Assembly (NCBI GenBank): GCA_902472555.1 | Contig: CABROF010000104.1 | Span: 1-8,960, forward strand | Reading direction: 5' to 3' | From: UMGS1851 sp900555605 | GTDB lineage: Bacteria > Bacillota > Clostridia > UBA1212 > UBA1255 | DNA length: 8,960 nucleotides | Shown here: positions 1 through 6,524 of the stretch, piece by piece | Layout: every line of letters begins with the position of its first letter | Numbering within the stretch: the first letter of the stretch is position 1 | Notes under the pieces: generated by a model | What the model saw: only the letters and a program-made list of their open reading frames with translations | Database searches by the model: none | What the model was told of the DNA's origin: nothing | Program-made: the position numbers and the translations under genes

Positions 1-1092
1 CACACGAATCTCTGCGGCACGGTCAGATAAAAGACCTGAAAACCACGGTCCGAAGGCTGATCCCAAGTCTCCCGCCACAGCCAGAAAAGCAAACAGCCAT
101 GCGCCGGCCCGAGAGAACCGCTCTGCAGCAAAAACCAGCGTCCCCGGCCACAGCATACCAACTGCAAATCCCGTCAGAGCGCACATAGATAAGGAAAGAA
201 CGGGAATCGTGGAGACAGATAAAATAAAATATCCTAATATTGCCGCGGTAGCCCCAAAGGCCATAAAATGAGATAATTTTATTTTTTTAGCCGTAGCGGA
301 ACTGAAAAGGCGCGACAAGCCAAGCATGCAGGCAAACATACACATACCGCCTGCATCTCCAAAGAGCTTCGGCAGCTTCAGCACGCGCTCCATATATGCG
401 GAGCTCCATTGCACCATGGTGTTTTCCGTACAGCCGCCGAAAAAAATCGTCAACATAAACAATAAGAAGATCGGCTGCTTCAGGACTTGCCGCATTCCCT
501 CCTGCTTTTCCTCCAGAAGCAGTTCCGGCAAAGGCACCAGGAAAGATAAAATCAGCCCTGCCAGCGGAACTGCCATCCAGCAAAGCGTTATCCACTGCCA
601 GCAATCACGGCCGAAAAGATATAAGCAGAATGACGTCAGCAAAACGACCGCCATCTGCCCCCAAGCATAAAAGGAATGCAGCAGCGCCATACTGCCGCCC
701 TTTGAAACACTGGGAATCGCATGAATCAGAGGGCTGATAATAATCTCCAGAAAGCCGCCTGCAACGGAAAAGAAAATCGTGCCTGCCAGAAATCCCGCAT
801 ACGGCTTTGCCAAAAATTCCGGAGACAAGGCAAATACGGCAAGCCCCACAATCGCCAGAATTTCAGATAAAATTAAAAAAGGACGAAAGCCGTGCCGGTC
901 CACCGCTCTGCTGAATAAAATATCACAAATCAGCTGGGTAATAAAGTTAACGCTTACCAGTGTCCCGAGCTGCAGGTAAGAAAGGCCGAAGCTTTCCCGC
1001 AGAGGGATAAACAAAACCGGACATAAATTAATATTGATCGCCTGTACAATATATGAGATATAGCATGTGATCTTTGTACTTGTGAAGTTCAT
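1..1092 (-). CDS. MFS transporter, FucP/TsgA-like (3' end beyond window)
   Basis: An open frame of 364 codons runs from an ATG at 1090-1092 to the left edge with no stop, so the C-terminus is missing. The protein is strongly hydrophobic, with about ten membrane segments visible. The first (about residues 8-30) follows a short N-terminus, and after the second comes SRAVDRHGFRPF (61-72), a variant of the MFS motif A loop. A charged central loop (PELLLEEKQEGMRQ, 189-202) divides the two six-helix halves, and the second half opens with FFGGCTENTMVQW (217-229). ALLHSFYAWGQ (137-147) resembles the FucP/TsgA-type sugar permease branch, so a sugar or small organic solute is the likely cargo, but the substrate cannot be read from sequence. 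A full MFS protein has about 390-420 residues, so roughly 30-50 are missing. The start is uncertain: AAAGGA lies 12 nt upstream of the ATG, which is long. A GTG three codons further up would lie only 3 nt from it. Confidence 0.85.
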   Translation of the reverse strand, partial: MNFTSTKITCYISYIVQAININLCPVLFIPLRESFGLSYLQLGTLVSVNFITQLICDILFSRAVDRHGFRPFLILSEILAIVGLAVFALSPEFLAKPYAGFLAGTIFFSVAGGFLEIIISPLIHAIPSVSKGGSMALLHSFYAWGQMAVVLLTSFCLYLFGRDCWQWITLCWMAVPLAGLILSFLVPLPELLLEEKQEGMRQVLKQPIFLLFMLTIFFGGCTENTMVQWSSAYMERVLKLPKLFGDAGGMCMFACMLGLSRLFSSATAKKIKLSHFMAFGATAAILGYFILSVSTIPVLSLSMCALTGFAVGMLWPGTLVFAAERFSRAGAWLFAFLAVAGDLGSAFGPWFSGLLSDRAAEIRV

Positions 1093-1136
1093 CTTCTGCA
1101 CGCATCCTTTGCATGATGTTTCCGCGTTCAGGGGGG

Positions 1137-1165
1137 ATTATACGCAACCGTACCGCATTTGGCAA
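1137..1165 (-). promoter_or_regulatory. Sigma-A-type promoter for the MFS gene
   Basis: On the minus strand, TTGCCA (1160-1165) and TATAAT (1137-1142) are separated by exactly 17 nt. Transcription would start near 1130 and give a leader of about 38 nt. The -35 hexamer overlaps sequence upstream of the divergent DUF951 gene, so the two genes share a compact control region. Judged by consensus match only. Confidence 0.7.
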
Positions 1166-1174
1166 TATCCAATC

Positions 1175-1203
1175 TTGTATTTTTTTTGCTTCACAGGTAA
1201 AAT
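1175..1203 (+). promoter_or_regulatory. Possible weak promoter for the DUF951 gene
   Basis: TTGTAT (1175-1180) and TAAAAT (1198-1203) are spaced 17 nt apart on the plus strand. The -10 matches five of six consensus positions but the -35 only three. A start near 1210 would give a leader of about 40 nt. A small inverted repeat (CCGGA 1216-1220, TCCGG 1228-1232) lies between this site and the ribosome binding site. The assignment is tentative. Confidence 0.35.
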
Positions 1204-1249
1204 GGAATTCAGTTTCCGGAATCAATATCCGGTATGGGGAGGTTTTCTT

Positions 1250-1438
1250 ATGGATTTACAAATCGGCGATCTGATTACGACAAAAAAACCGCACCCCTGC
1301 GGCAGCGATCAATGGGAGATTCTGCGCACGGGTGCGGATATCAGAATAAAATGCAAAGGCTGCGGCCATCAGGTTATGATTGCAAGAGTCAAACTGGAAA
1401 AAAGCATCAGAGGCATACAGAAGAGGCATATGCCTTAA
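1250..1438 (+). CDS. DUF951 family protein (62 aa)
   Basis: This small protein has the full pattern of the DUF951 family (PF06107), short proteins widespread in Firmicutes with no established function. It opens MDLQIGD, followed by KKPHPCGSDQWEILRTGAD (12-30) and the KCKGCGHQVMIAR segment (35-47). Three cysteines (C17, C35, C38) and two histidines (H15, H40) suggest a small metal- or nucleic-acid-binding fold, but this is inference. The length is normal for the family. The start at 1250 is set by GGGGAGG at 1236-1242, seven nt upstream; longer readings of the frame have no such site and no homology. The tail IRGIQKRHMP overlaps the end of the convergent FGGY kinase gene by 32 nt. In related genomes such genes often sit near housekeeping genes; here the gene stands alone between a transporter and the kinase. 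Confidence 0.9.
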   Translation: MDLQIGDLITTKKPHPCGSDQWEILRTGADIRIKCKGCGHQVMIARVKLEKSIRGIQKRHMP

Positions 1439-2858
1439 GATATGCATTGTAAAGCTGTGCGTACAGCGCGGCTCTCTCAGGGTTCGGCTTTACGGTGGTC
1501 CGCTCAATTCCGCAATTTAACGCCTGCGACAGGCTGCCAAGCTGCTGCATATGATATAAAATCAATTTCGCGCCGCCCAGCAAAGATGCATGCTGAATAT
1601 TGGATAATTGAATTTCCCTGTTTATGACGGAGGCAAGCATGCCAGACCAGACGGGAGATTTCACAATTCCGCCTGATACGTGAATTTTTTCCGGCTCTCC
1701 TGTCAGCGGAACCAATCCGTCATAGCACTGCTTTAAATTAAAGCATACGCCCTCCAGAACAGAACGATATAGAGAAAATCCCGTATGATATCCGCGCACC
1801 CCGATAAAACCGCCTTTTCGTTCGTCAATCCATCCCGGACTGCGTTCGCCGAATAAAAACGGCAGAAAAATCGCCGGATTCGGATCCTGCAGCACCTCAT
1901 GCTCTGCCATTTCATCTATCTCCCGGAATGAACTGCTGGAAAGTCCCGCATTCTTTCGGATCCAGTCCACACAATTGCAGCAGCCTGCCGTAGCCATACC
2001 AGTCAGATAAGTCCCCGGCGCATAATAGCACCACGCGGACGGTTTCTCCGTAAGCAGCGGCTGCGGTGAAATCATGCGGAGTGCTCCGCTGGTACCTACG
2101 GAAAGCGTCATGATCCCCGGCGCCAGTGCATCGTCTCCCACCTGATTCATTGCGCCGTCCGGATGCGCAGTAATCACCGGAATTCCGGCCTGCAGGCCAA
2201 GATATGCCGCGGCTTCACTGTTCAGCGCTCCGGCCTGCGCATAATCACATAAAGCAGGCATATTGCTCCGGCGCAGACCGAACATCTGCAATAAATCATC
2301 ATCCCAATCGCGTAAATGCGGATTAAAAAGACCTGATCCCGATGCCATGGAATCGCTTTCCAAAACAGAACCGGTCATTTTATAAAATAAATAAGAGCCC
2401 TGATTCAGCAATAAATCATCCGCTTCAACCTGGAGCCCTTTCTCCCGTATCAAATGCAGCATACGAAAGGACACATATGTACCGTTGATCATACAGCCTG
2501 TTTTTTGATACAGCGCCGCGCACTGTACGGGATCCCTCCGAAATTGCCCTGCAATACGGGCGGCGCCGCCGTATGTCCAAGTATATGCTTTTGTTTTCGG
2601 ATTACGCTTGGCATCCAGCAGCAAAGAATTGTGCCAGGTAGAAACAAGCGCGATCCCCTCAATTTTTCGTTCAAAGGCCGATACCAAAGAAGCGCCGGTA
2701 TCCAGAACCGCTTTACAGATCAGATCAGGATCCTGAATTCCGTTTTTACTCATCTCCTCTGTATAGGAAAACGCCGCTACATTATAAATTGCGCCATTCT
2801 CTTCGCAAATCATGGCTTTCGCCGCTGAAGTGCTTGCCTCTAAAATTAAAACCGCCAA
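1407..2858 (-). CDS. FGGY-family carbohydrate kinase
   Basis: A 483-residue protein with the two-lobed FGGY kinase layout (gluconokinase/xylulokinase type), predicted to transfer the ATP gamma-phosphate to a sugar or sugar acid in the cytoplasm. Recognisable elements are the N-terminal phosphate loop LILEASTSAAKAM (4-16), TWHNSLLLD (74-82) with AYTWTYGGAAR (91-101), the catalytic-base region HPDGAMNQVG (232-241, D234), LSVGTSGALR (252-261), PFLFGERSPGW (333-343), the second signature GYHTGFSLYRSVLEGVCFN (356-374), and the adenosine loop VSGGIVKSPVW (394-404). The loop normally reads D-x-G-T; here it reads E7-A-S-T. The substrate cannot be named. The start is TTG (2856-2858) with AAAGGA 10 nt upstream; no in-frame ATG lies nearby. 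Only 33 nt separate it from capG, so it is probably the last gene of the capF-capG unit, although linkage to FucNAc synthesis is not an established arrangement. Its end overlaps the DUF951 gene by 32 nt, tail to tail. Confidence 0.9.
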   Translation of the reverse strand: MAVLILEASTSAAKAMICEENGAIYNVAAFSYTEEMSKNGIQDPDLICKAVLDTGASLVSAFERKIEGIALVSTWHNSLLLDAKRNPKTKAYTWTYGGAARIAGQFRRDPVQCAALYQKTGCMINGTYVSFRMLHLIREKGLQVEADDLLLNQGSYLFYKMTGSVLESDSMASGSGLFNPHLRDWDDDLLQMFGLRRSNMPALCDYAQAGALNSEAAAYLGLQAGIPVITAHPDGAMNQVGDDALAPGIMTLSVGTSGALRMISPQPLLTEKPSAWCYYAPGTYLTGMATAGCCNCVDWIRKNAGLSSSSFREIDEMAEHEVLQDPNPAIFLPFLFGERSPGWIDERKGGFIGVRGYHTGFSLYRSVLEGVCFNLKQCYDGLVPLTGEPEKIHVSGGIVKSPVWSGMLASVINREIQLSNIQHASLLGGAKLILYHMQQLGSLSQALNCGIERTTVKPNPERAALYAQLYNAYLKAYASSVCL

Positions 2859-2891
2859 ATCAATCCCATCCTTTCGCCGTCCGCCTTTTCC

Positions 2892-4034
2892 TTATGACTC
2901 CAGCCAGACCGTTTGTTTTACAATCTTGGCATAGCTTTGTATCAGCTTGACAATCTTTGCCGAAACATTGATATCCATATAGTCCTCCGGCAGACGCGGA
3001 CGTTCTTCCTGCCGGAATAGTTCAACAGCCAATGTTACGGCCTGTTCCACATCACGGCTTTTAATCCCGCCGATTACAATGCTGCCCCGGTCCAGCACCT
3101 CCGGCCGTTCCGTAGAAGTTCTGATCAAAACCGCAGGAAAATGCAGCAGTGCAGATTCCTCCGACAGTGTCCCGCTGTCGGATAAAACACAAAAGCTGTT
3201 GCGCTGCAGCTGATTATAATCAAAAAAGCCGAAAGGCTTCAGGCTGCGTACCAGCGGATGAAAAGAAAAACCGTTTTCCGCCTGACGCTTTTCAATAAAC
3301 TTCATACTTCTCGGATGTGTGGAATAAATCACGGGCATATGGTATTTCTCCGCCATATCATTGATGGCATTCATAAGATCCAGAAAATGCGCCTCATGAT
3401 CGATATTTTCCTCTCTGTGCGCAGATACCAGCAGATATCCGCCGGGGGTGAGGCTTAACTGATTCAGAACCGTACTTGATTCGATCTGCTTCCTATGTGC
3501 CTGCAGTACCTCTGGCATGGGAGATCCCGTTACAAAAATCGTCTTTCCGTCAATGCCTTCACCGAGTAAATATCGTCTGGAATGCTCGGTATACGGTAGA
3601 TTGATGTCGCTGATATGATCTACAATGGTCCTGTTTACCATTTCCGGTACATTCCAGTCCCAGCACCGATTTCCCGCTTCCATATGAAAAATCGGAATCT
3701 TAAGGCGTTTCGCAGAAATTGCGGAAAGTGCGGAATTCGTATCGCCTAAAATCAGAACCGCATCCGGTCTTTCCCGGCTCAGTATTTCGTAGGATTTTGC
3801 AATAATATTGCCCATGCTTTCTCCCAGATGCGCGCCGACACTGTTCAAATAATAATCAGGCTCCCGCAGTCCGAGCTCCTGAAAAAAAACTTCATTCAGC
3901 GTATAATCCCAATTCTGTCCCGTGTGTATCAGAATGTGATTAAAATATCGGTCACAGGCTTTGATACAGGCCGACAGCCGTATAATCTCCGGCCGCGTAC
4001 CGAGAATGGTTGCTACTTTCATTCGGTTCTCCAT
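2892..4034 (-). CDS. capG: UDP-GlcNAc 2-epimerase-like CapG/FnlC (UDP-FucNAc synthesis)
   Basis: A 380-residue WecB-superfamily epimerase. The last step of UDP-N-acetyl-L-fucosamine synthesis is C2 epimerisation of UDP-2-acetamido-2,6-dideoxy-L-talose. The FnlC/CapG branch is recognised from ATILGTRPEIIRLS (8-21), HTGQNWDY (37-44), LGDTNS (96-101), PIFHMEAGNRCWD (114-126), VPEMVNRTIVDH (129-140), VSAHREEN (203-210), STHPRS (238-243), GFFDYNQLQRN (269-279), LSDSGTLSEES (284-294) and an ending close to that of E. coli FnlC (IVKLIQSY, then VKQTVW). Residues equivalent to the WecB active site are present: D98, E119, E131 and H206. Length is normal. Two starts are possible: ATG 4034 (GGAG 8 nt upstream) or ATG 4022, giving MKVATILGTRP (GGAG 6 nt upstream), which better matches homologues. 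It lies 41 nt downstream of capF and 33 nt upstream of the kinase. A plain ManNAc-forming 2-epimerase is less likely given the neighbour and the C-terminus. Confidence 0.92.
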   Translation of the reverse strand: MENRMKVATILGTRPEIIRLSACIKACDRYFNHILIHTGQNWDYTLNEVFFQELGLREPDYYLNSVGAHLGESMGNIIAKSYEILSRERPDAVLILGDTNSALSAISAKRLKIPIFHMEAGNRCWDWNVPEMVNRTIVDHISDINLPYTEHSRRYLLGEGIDGKTIFVTGSPMPEVLQAHRKQIESSTVLNQLSLTPGGYLLVSAHREENIDHEAHFLDLMNAINDMAEKYHMPVIYSTHPRSMKFIEKRQAENGFSFHPLVRSLKPFGFFDYNQLQRNSFCVLSDSGTLSEESALLHFPAVLIRTSTERPEVLDRGSIVIGGIKSRDVEQAVTLAVELFRQEERPRLPEDYMDINVSAKIVKLIQSYAKIVKQTVWLES

Positions 4035-4075
4035 AACGCAATCTCCATTTTACATAAATTTCCGCATAACGTTTG

Positions 4076-5224
4076 TTACAATTCCTGCGGCTTTTCTGAC
4101 CCATTTGCTTCCTGCTCCACCGGCTCATAATACGTATCCGGATGAGAGGGATCATAAATTTCATTTGCCCACATAAAGGTGATGAGCTCCGTATCTCCCG
4201 TGTTGATGATTGCGTGCGTATATCCCGGCGGGATGTCTACTACCTCTATTTGCGCACCGCTTACCTGATACGTCAGAATCTCGCCTGTACCGATCCTGCG
4301 GAGTCGGATCACAGCAGTTCCGCTGACTACAATAAACTTCTCACACTTTGTATGATGCCAGTGATTTCCCTTTGTGATGCCGGGTTTCGTAATATTTACG
4401 GAAAACTGCCCGCTGCCTGCTGTTTTGATGAGCTCCGTAAAGCTGCCTCTGTCATCTGAATGCATTTTCACCGGATAGCAAAACCCGTTTTCCGGCAGAT
4501 AACTTAAATACGTACTGTACAGAGCCTTCTCAAACGGATCGGAGACGGCCGGAAGATTTAGGCTCTGACGCTGATCATGAAAAAGATAGAGCCGCCGGGC
4601 AAGATCCCCGACACTGGCGTAATACTCCACAGGTACCTTGCAAAATGCCCGGTCACGGCAGATTTCTCCCTTCATTGCAGCCAGAAAAGAGGATATCACA
4701 TCGTCGATATATACAAGACGCAGCAGCGTATCCGCAGCATGAATCGTAATCGGCTGGCCATGCGCAATGTGATCACAGAATGTAGCAACGACACTATTAT
4801 AATTCGGCCGGCACCACTTGCCGAATACATTCGGCAGACGATAGATGAAAACCGGTATGCCGGTCTCTCGTTCATAGGAAAACAGCAGCTCTTCCGCCGC
4901 TTTTTTACTGTTTCCGTACGGATTGCACAGTTCAGCCTGAATCGATGACGACATCAGCAGAGGCGCCCGGTTTCCGTTCTCTTTCAGCAGCTCCAGCAGT
5001 TGTCCGGTCAAGCCCAGATTTCCCTGCATATACTCGGATTCATGCTTCGGTCTGTTTACGCCCGCCAAATGAAAAACAAATGCACAGTCTTGTGTATAAC
5101 GCTTCAGCTGCTCCCGCGTCTGATCAATGTCGAATAGATAAAGATCGCAATATCCCTGATTCCGCAGTTCAGCAACTAAATTTTTTCCGATAAACCCGTT
5201 TGCGCCTGTCACCAGTATTTTCAT
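4076..5224 (-). CDS. capF: CapF/FnlB-like bifunctional SDR-cupin reductase (UDP-FucNAc synthesis)
   Basis: A 382-residue protein with two domains. Residues 1 to about 245 form an extended SDR domain with the NAD(P) loop GANGFIG (7-13), HLAGVNRP (52-59), SSS (92-94) and an active-site YGNSK (Y103, K107). Residues from about 250 form a cupin with NHWHHTKCEKF (287-297), PPGYTHAIINTGD (332-344, H337) and the family-typical end MWANEIYDPSHPDTYY. In S. aureus CapF and E. coli FnlB this architecture carries out the C3-epimerisation (cupin, metal) and NADPH-dependent C4-reduction (SDR) that precede CapG. Active-site and metal-ligand residues look intact. I chose the ATG at 5222-5224 because MKILVTGANGFIG is the normal N-terminus and GGAG lies 6 nt upstream; an 18-residue upstream extension has no homology. 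It is the first gene of the unit. The usual upstream partner capE, the 4,6-dehydratase/5-epimerase, is absent here; a promoter and a divergent gene occupy that place. Confidence 0.93.
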   Translation of the reverse strand: MKILVTGANGFIGKNLVAELRNQGYCDLYLFDIDQTREQLKRYTQDCAFVFHLAGVNRPKHESEYMQGNLGLTGQLLELLKENGNRAPLLMSSSIQAELCNPYGNSKKAAEELLFSYERETGIPVFIYRLPNVFGKWCRPNYNSVVATFCDHIAHGQPITIHAADTLLRLVYIDDVISSFLAAMKGEICRDRAFCKVPVEYYASVGDLARRLYLFHDQRQSLNLPAVSDPFEKALYSTYLSYLPENGFCYPVKMHSDDRGSFTELIKTAGSGQFSVNITKPGITKGNHWHHTKCEKFIVVSGTAVIRLRRIGTGEILTYQVSGAQIEVVDIPPGYTHAIINTGDTELITFMWANEIYDPSHPDTYYEPVEQEANGSEKPQEL

Positions 5225-5350
5225 ATCAATCTCCAATCTTCCGCACGTTTGAAATTCGGCAGGCCTCGACTTTGTCAAAATTCCGCATGAAAAATTTATT
5301 TCTCACCGCATGAAAGACTGTCTTTCTTGTGATCTCCCGTATTGTCCAAA
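5225..5350 (-). promoter_or_regulatory. Long capF leader with palindrome and direct repeats
   Basis: About 125 nt separate the predicted transcription start from the capF start codon. The stretch contains a 15-nt palindrome, GAAAGACTGTCTTTC (5312-5326, 7-bp arms around one base), which could be an operator or a small hairpin. A 10-nt direct repeat CCGCATGAAA occurs at 5283-5292 and 5306-5315, the second copy overlapping the palindrome. I see no convincing riboswitch fold, leader peptide or intrinsic attenuator. A regulatory role is inference from position. Confidence 0.4.
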
Positions 5351-5357
5351 CGGTTAT

Positions 5358-5387
5358 ATTATACCATTGCGTGCCCGGTGCTGTAAA
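5358..5387 (-). promoter_or_regulatory. Extended -10 promoter of the capF-capG-kinase unit
   Basis: On the minus strand, TGGTATAAT gives an extended -10 (TATAAT at 5358-5363) with TTTACA at 5382-5387 as the -35, 18 nt apart (17 if read as TTACAG). Transcription would begin near 5351. The -35 box lies 14 bp from the -35 of the divergent phosphoesterase promoter, so the two could be co-regulated by one protein bound between them. Confidence 0.7.
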
Positions 5388-5401
5388 TCATTTTGTACGT
5401 A

Positions 5402-5430
5402 TTGACATAAGCCGGTTTTTATAATACATT
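5402..5430 (+). promoter_or_regulatory. Promoter of the metallophosphoesterase gene
   Basis: TTGACA (5402-5407), a perfect -35, is followed after 17 nt by TACATT (5425-5430), which keeps the key T, A and final T of the -10. A nearby TATAAT (5420-5425) is only 12 nt from that -35 and is unlikely to pair with it. The start would be near 5437, giving a leader of about 65 nt. Confidence 0.6.
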
Positions 5431-5501
5431 GCATAAGAACCAGTGACAGACGCAGGGAAACAAAAATTGATTTCCACAATCTGAACGATAGGGAGGACGA
5501 T

Positions 5502-6392
5502 ATGTTATACGATTCGATACGTGTGGCTGTTTTTTCGGATATCCATTCAAATTATGCGGCGCTGGAAGCATGCTTGAAGGATTGTAAAATATTCGGTGTT
5601 GACGAATATATCGTCGCAGGTGATCTGATCAGCGACTGGCATCAGCCGAAAGAAACGCTCGGCGCCATCCGGGCGCTGACAAAGCTGGTGATTAAAGGCA
5701 ATAGAGAGCAGTATTTCTGTGAATATGAAAAAAACCGGAATTTGTGGCACATTTATGATCAATACGCTTCTCTTTTATGGACGTATCAGCAGCTTGATCA
5801 CGCAGAACGCGCATATATCGCCGCACTTCCCGAGGCGCTGGTCATAACTGCCGGAAAAAAACAGATCCGTGTGGTGCACGGCTCCGTATTCAGAATGAAC
5901 GAGCTGGTATATCAAAAAAACGGAGCAAAAAGATTGTCCCAATCTTTGAACGCAATCCATGAGGATATTTTACTATTCGGTCATTCCCATGAGCAGTGGA
6001 AATTCAAATATCAAAATAAGCTGGCGATAAATCCCGGCTCCGTCGGCGTCCATTTCAATAAGCAGCAATGTGCCGAATATTGTATTCTTGAGTTAAAAGG
6101 CAGCAGTATCGAGGTCATCTTCCGTCTGGTAGCATATGATTTGGATGAAGCCTTTCTTAATATGATGAAATCCGAGCTCTACAGCATGGCCTATGTTTGG
6201 GTTCTCGTCAATTATCTCGGTATGACAAAGGGCTTTCCCTCCATCAGCGAATTTCTCCGGGATATTAAAGAGGAGCGCCTCCGTTCTGATATTACGGCAA
6301 ATGGCCCGATACCGAATGATATATGGCACAGCGTATTTGAGCGGAAATACGCGCCTATGGTAATCTCCGATATCATAAAAATCGATCTCTGA
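5502..6392 (+). CDS. Calcineurin-like metallophosphoesterase, YfcE-like, with C-terminal extension
   Basis: A 296-residue protein whose first 200 or so residues are a Metallophos_2-type phosphoesterase, a dimetal enzyme hydrolysing phosphomono- or diesters in the cytoplasm. The ordered motifs are VFSDIHSN (10-17, ligands D13 and H15), VAGDLISD (38-45, D41), KGNRE (65-69, N67), VVHGS (124-128, H126), FGHSHEQW (159-166, H161 and H163) and NPGSVG (177-182), matching the YfcE/MJ0936 group. The third motif is usually GNH/CD but reads GNRE here, so the usual general-acid His or Cys is replaced by Arg. After the beta-sandwich, residues 205-296 form a mostly helical tail (Y-L-G-M-T-K-G, SEFLRDIKEERL) without a family I recognise. 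The start is supported by GGGAGGA at 5491-5497 close upstream. It is transcribed divergently from capF and ends before a hairpin. The substrate is unknown. No signal peptide is seen. Confidence 0.88.
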   Translation: MLYDSIRVAVFSDIHSNYAALEACLKDCKIFGVDEYIVAGDLISDWHQPKETLGAIRALTKLVIKGNREQYFCEYEKNRNLWHIYDQYASLLWTYQQLDHAERAYIAALPEALVITAGKKQIRVVHGSVFRMNELVYQKNGAKRLSQSLNAIHEDILLFGHSHEQWKFKYQNKLAINPGSVGVHFNKQQCAEYCILELKGSSIEVIFRLVAYDLDEAFLNMMKSELYSMAYVWVLVNYLGMTKGFPSISEFLRDIKEERLRSDITANGPIPNDIWHSVFERKYAPMVISDIIKIDL

Positions 6393-6435
6393 CCGCACCA
6401 TAGAGCGATACAATCCAATTTAGCTGCGGCGACCT

Positions 6436-6489
6436 GAAAGCAAACACATTTTCAGCAAATGCCTGCCCTTTTGGCAGGCCTTTGCTTTC
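6436..6489. terminator. Nested hairpin between convergent genes, likely bidirectional terminator
   Basis: The core stem GCCTGCC (6461-6467) pairs with GGCAGGC (6473-6479) over a CTTTT loop. The flanks extend it by GCAAA/TTTGC (6455-6459, 6481-6485) across one T/C mismatch. The right flank TTTGCTTTC (6481-6489) can instead pair with GAAAGCAAA (6436-6444), a perfect 9-nt arm further out. The hairpin lies between the end of the phosphoesterase (6392) and the end of the YdbC gene (6525), as expected for a shared terminator. Neither side has a good uninterrupted U-tract, so termination efficiency is uncertain. Nothing else is seen in 6393-6524. Confidence 0.6.
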
Positions 6490-6524
6490 GGATGGACGAT
6501 TTGAAGAAGCTCGTTTCAGAGCCA

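Noticed and set aside
1067..1249. A 61-residue N-terminal extension of the DUF951 protein in the same frame
   Set aside because: The extension has no family similarity and no ribosome binding site, and the inner ATG has an ideal GGGGAGG and gives the exact family length.
5225..5278. An 18-residue N-terminal extension of CapF
   Set aside because: It precedes the canonical MKILVTGANGFIG start, which has its own GGAG site at the right distance.
5420..5425. TATAAT as the -10 of the phosphoesterase promoter
   Set aside because: It is only 12 nt from the TTGACA and no acceptable -35 lies 16-18 nt upstream; TACATT at the 17-nt distance fits better.
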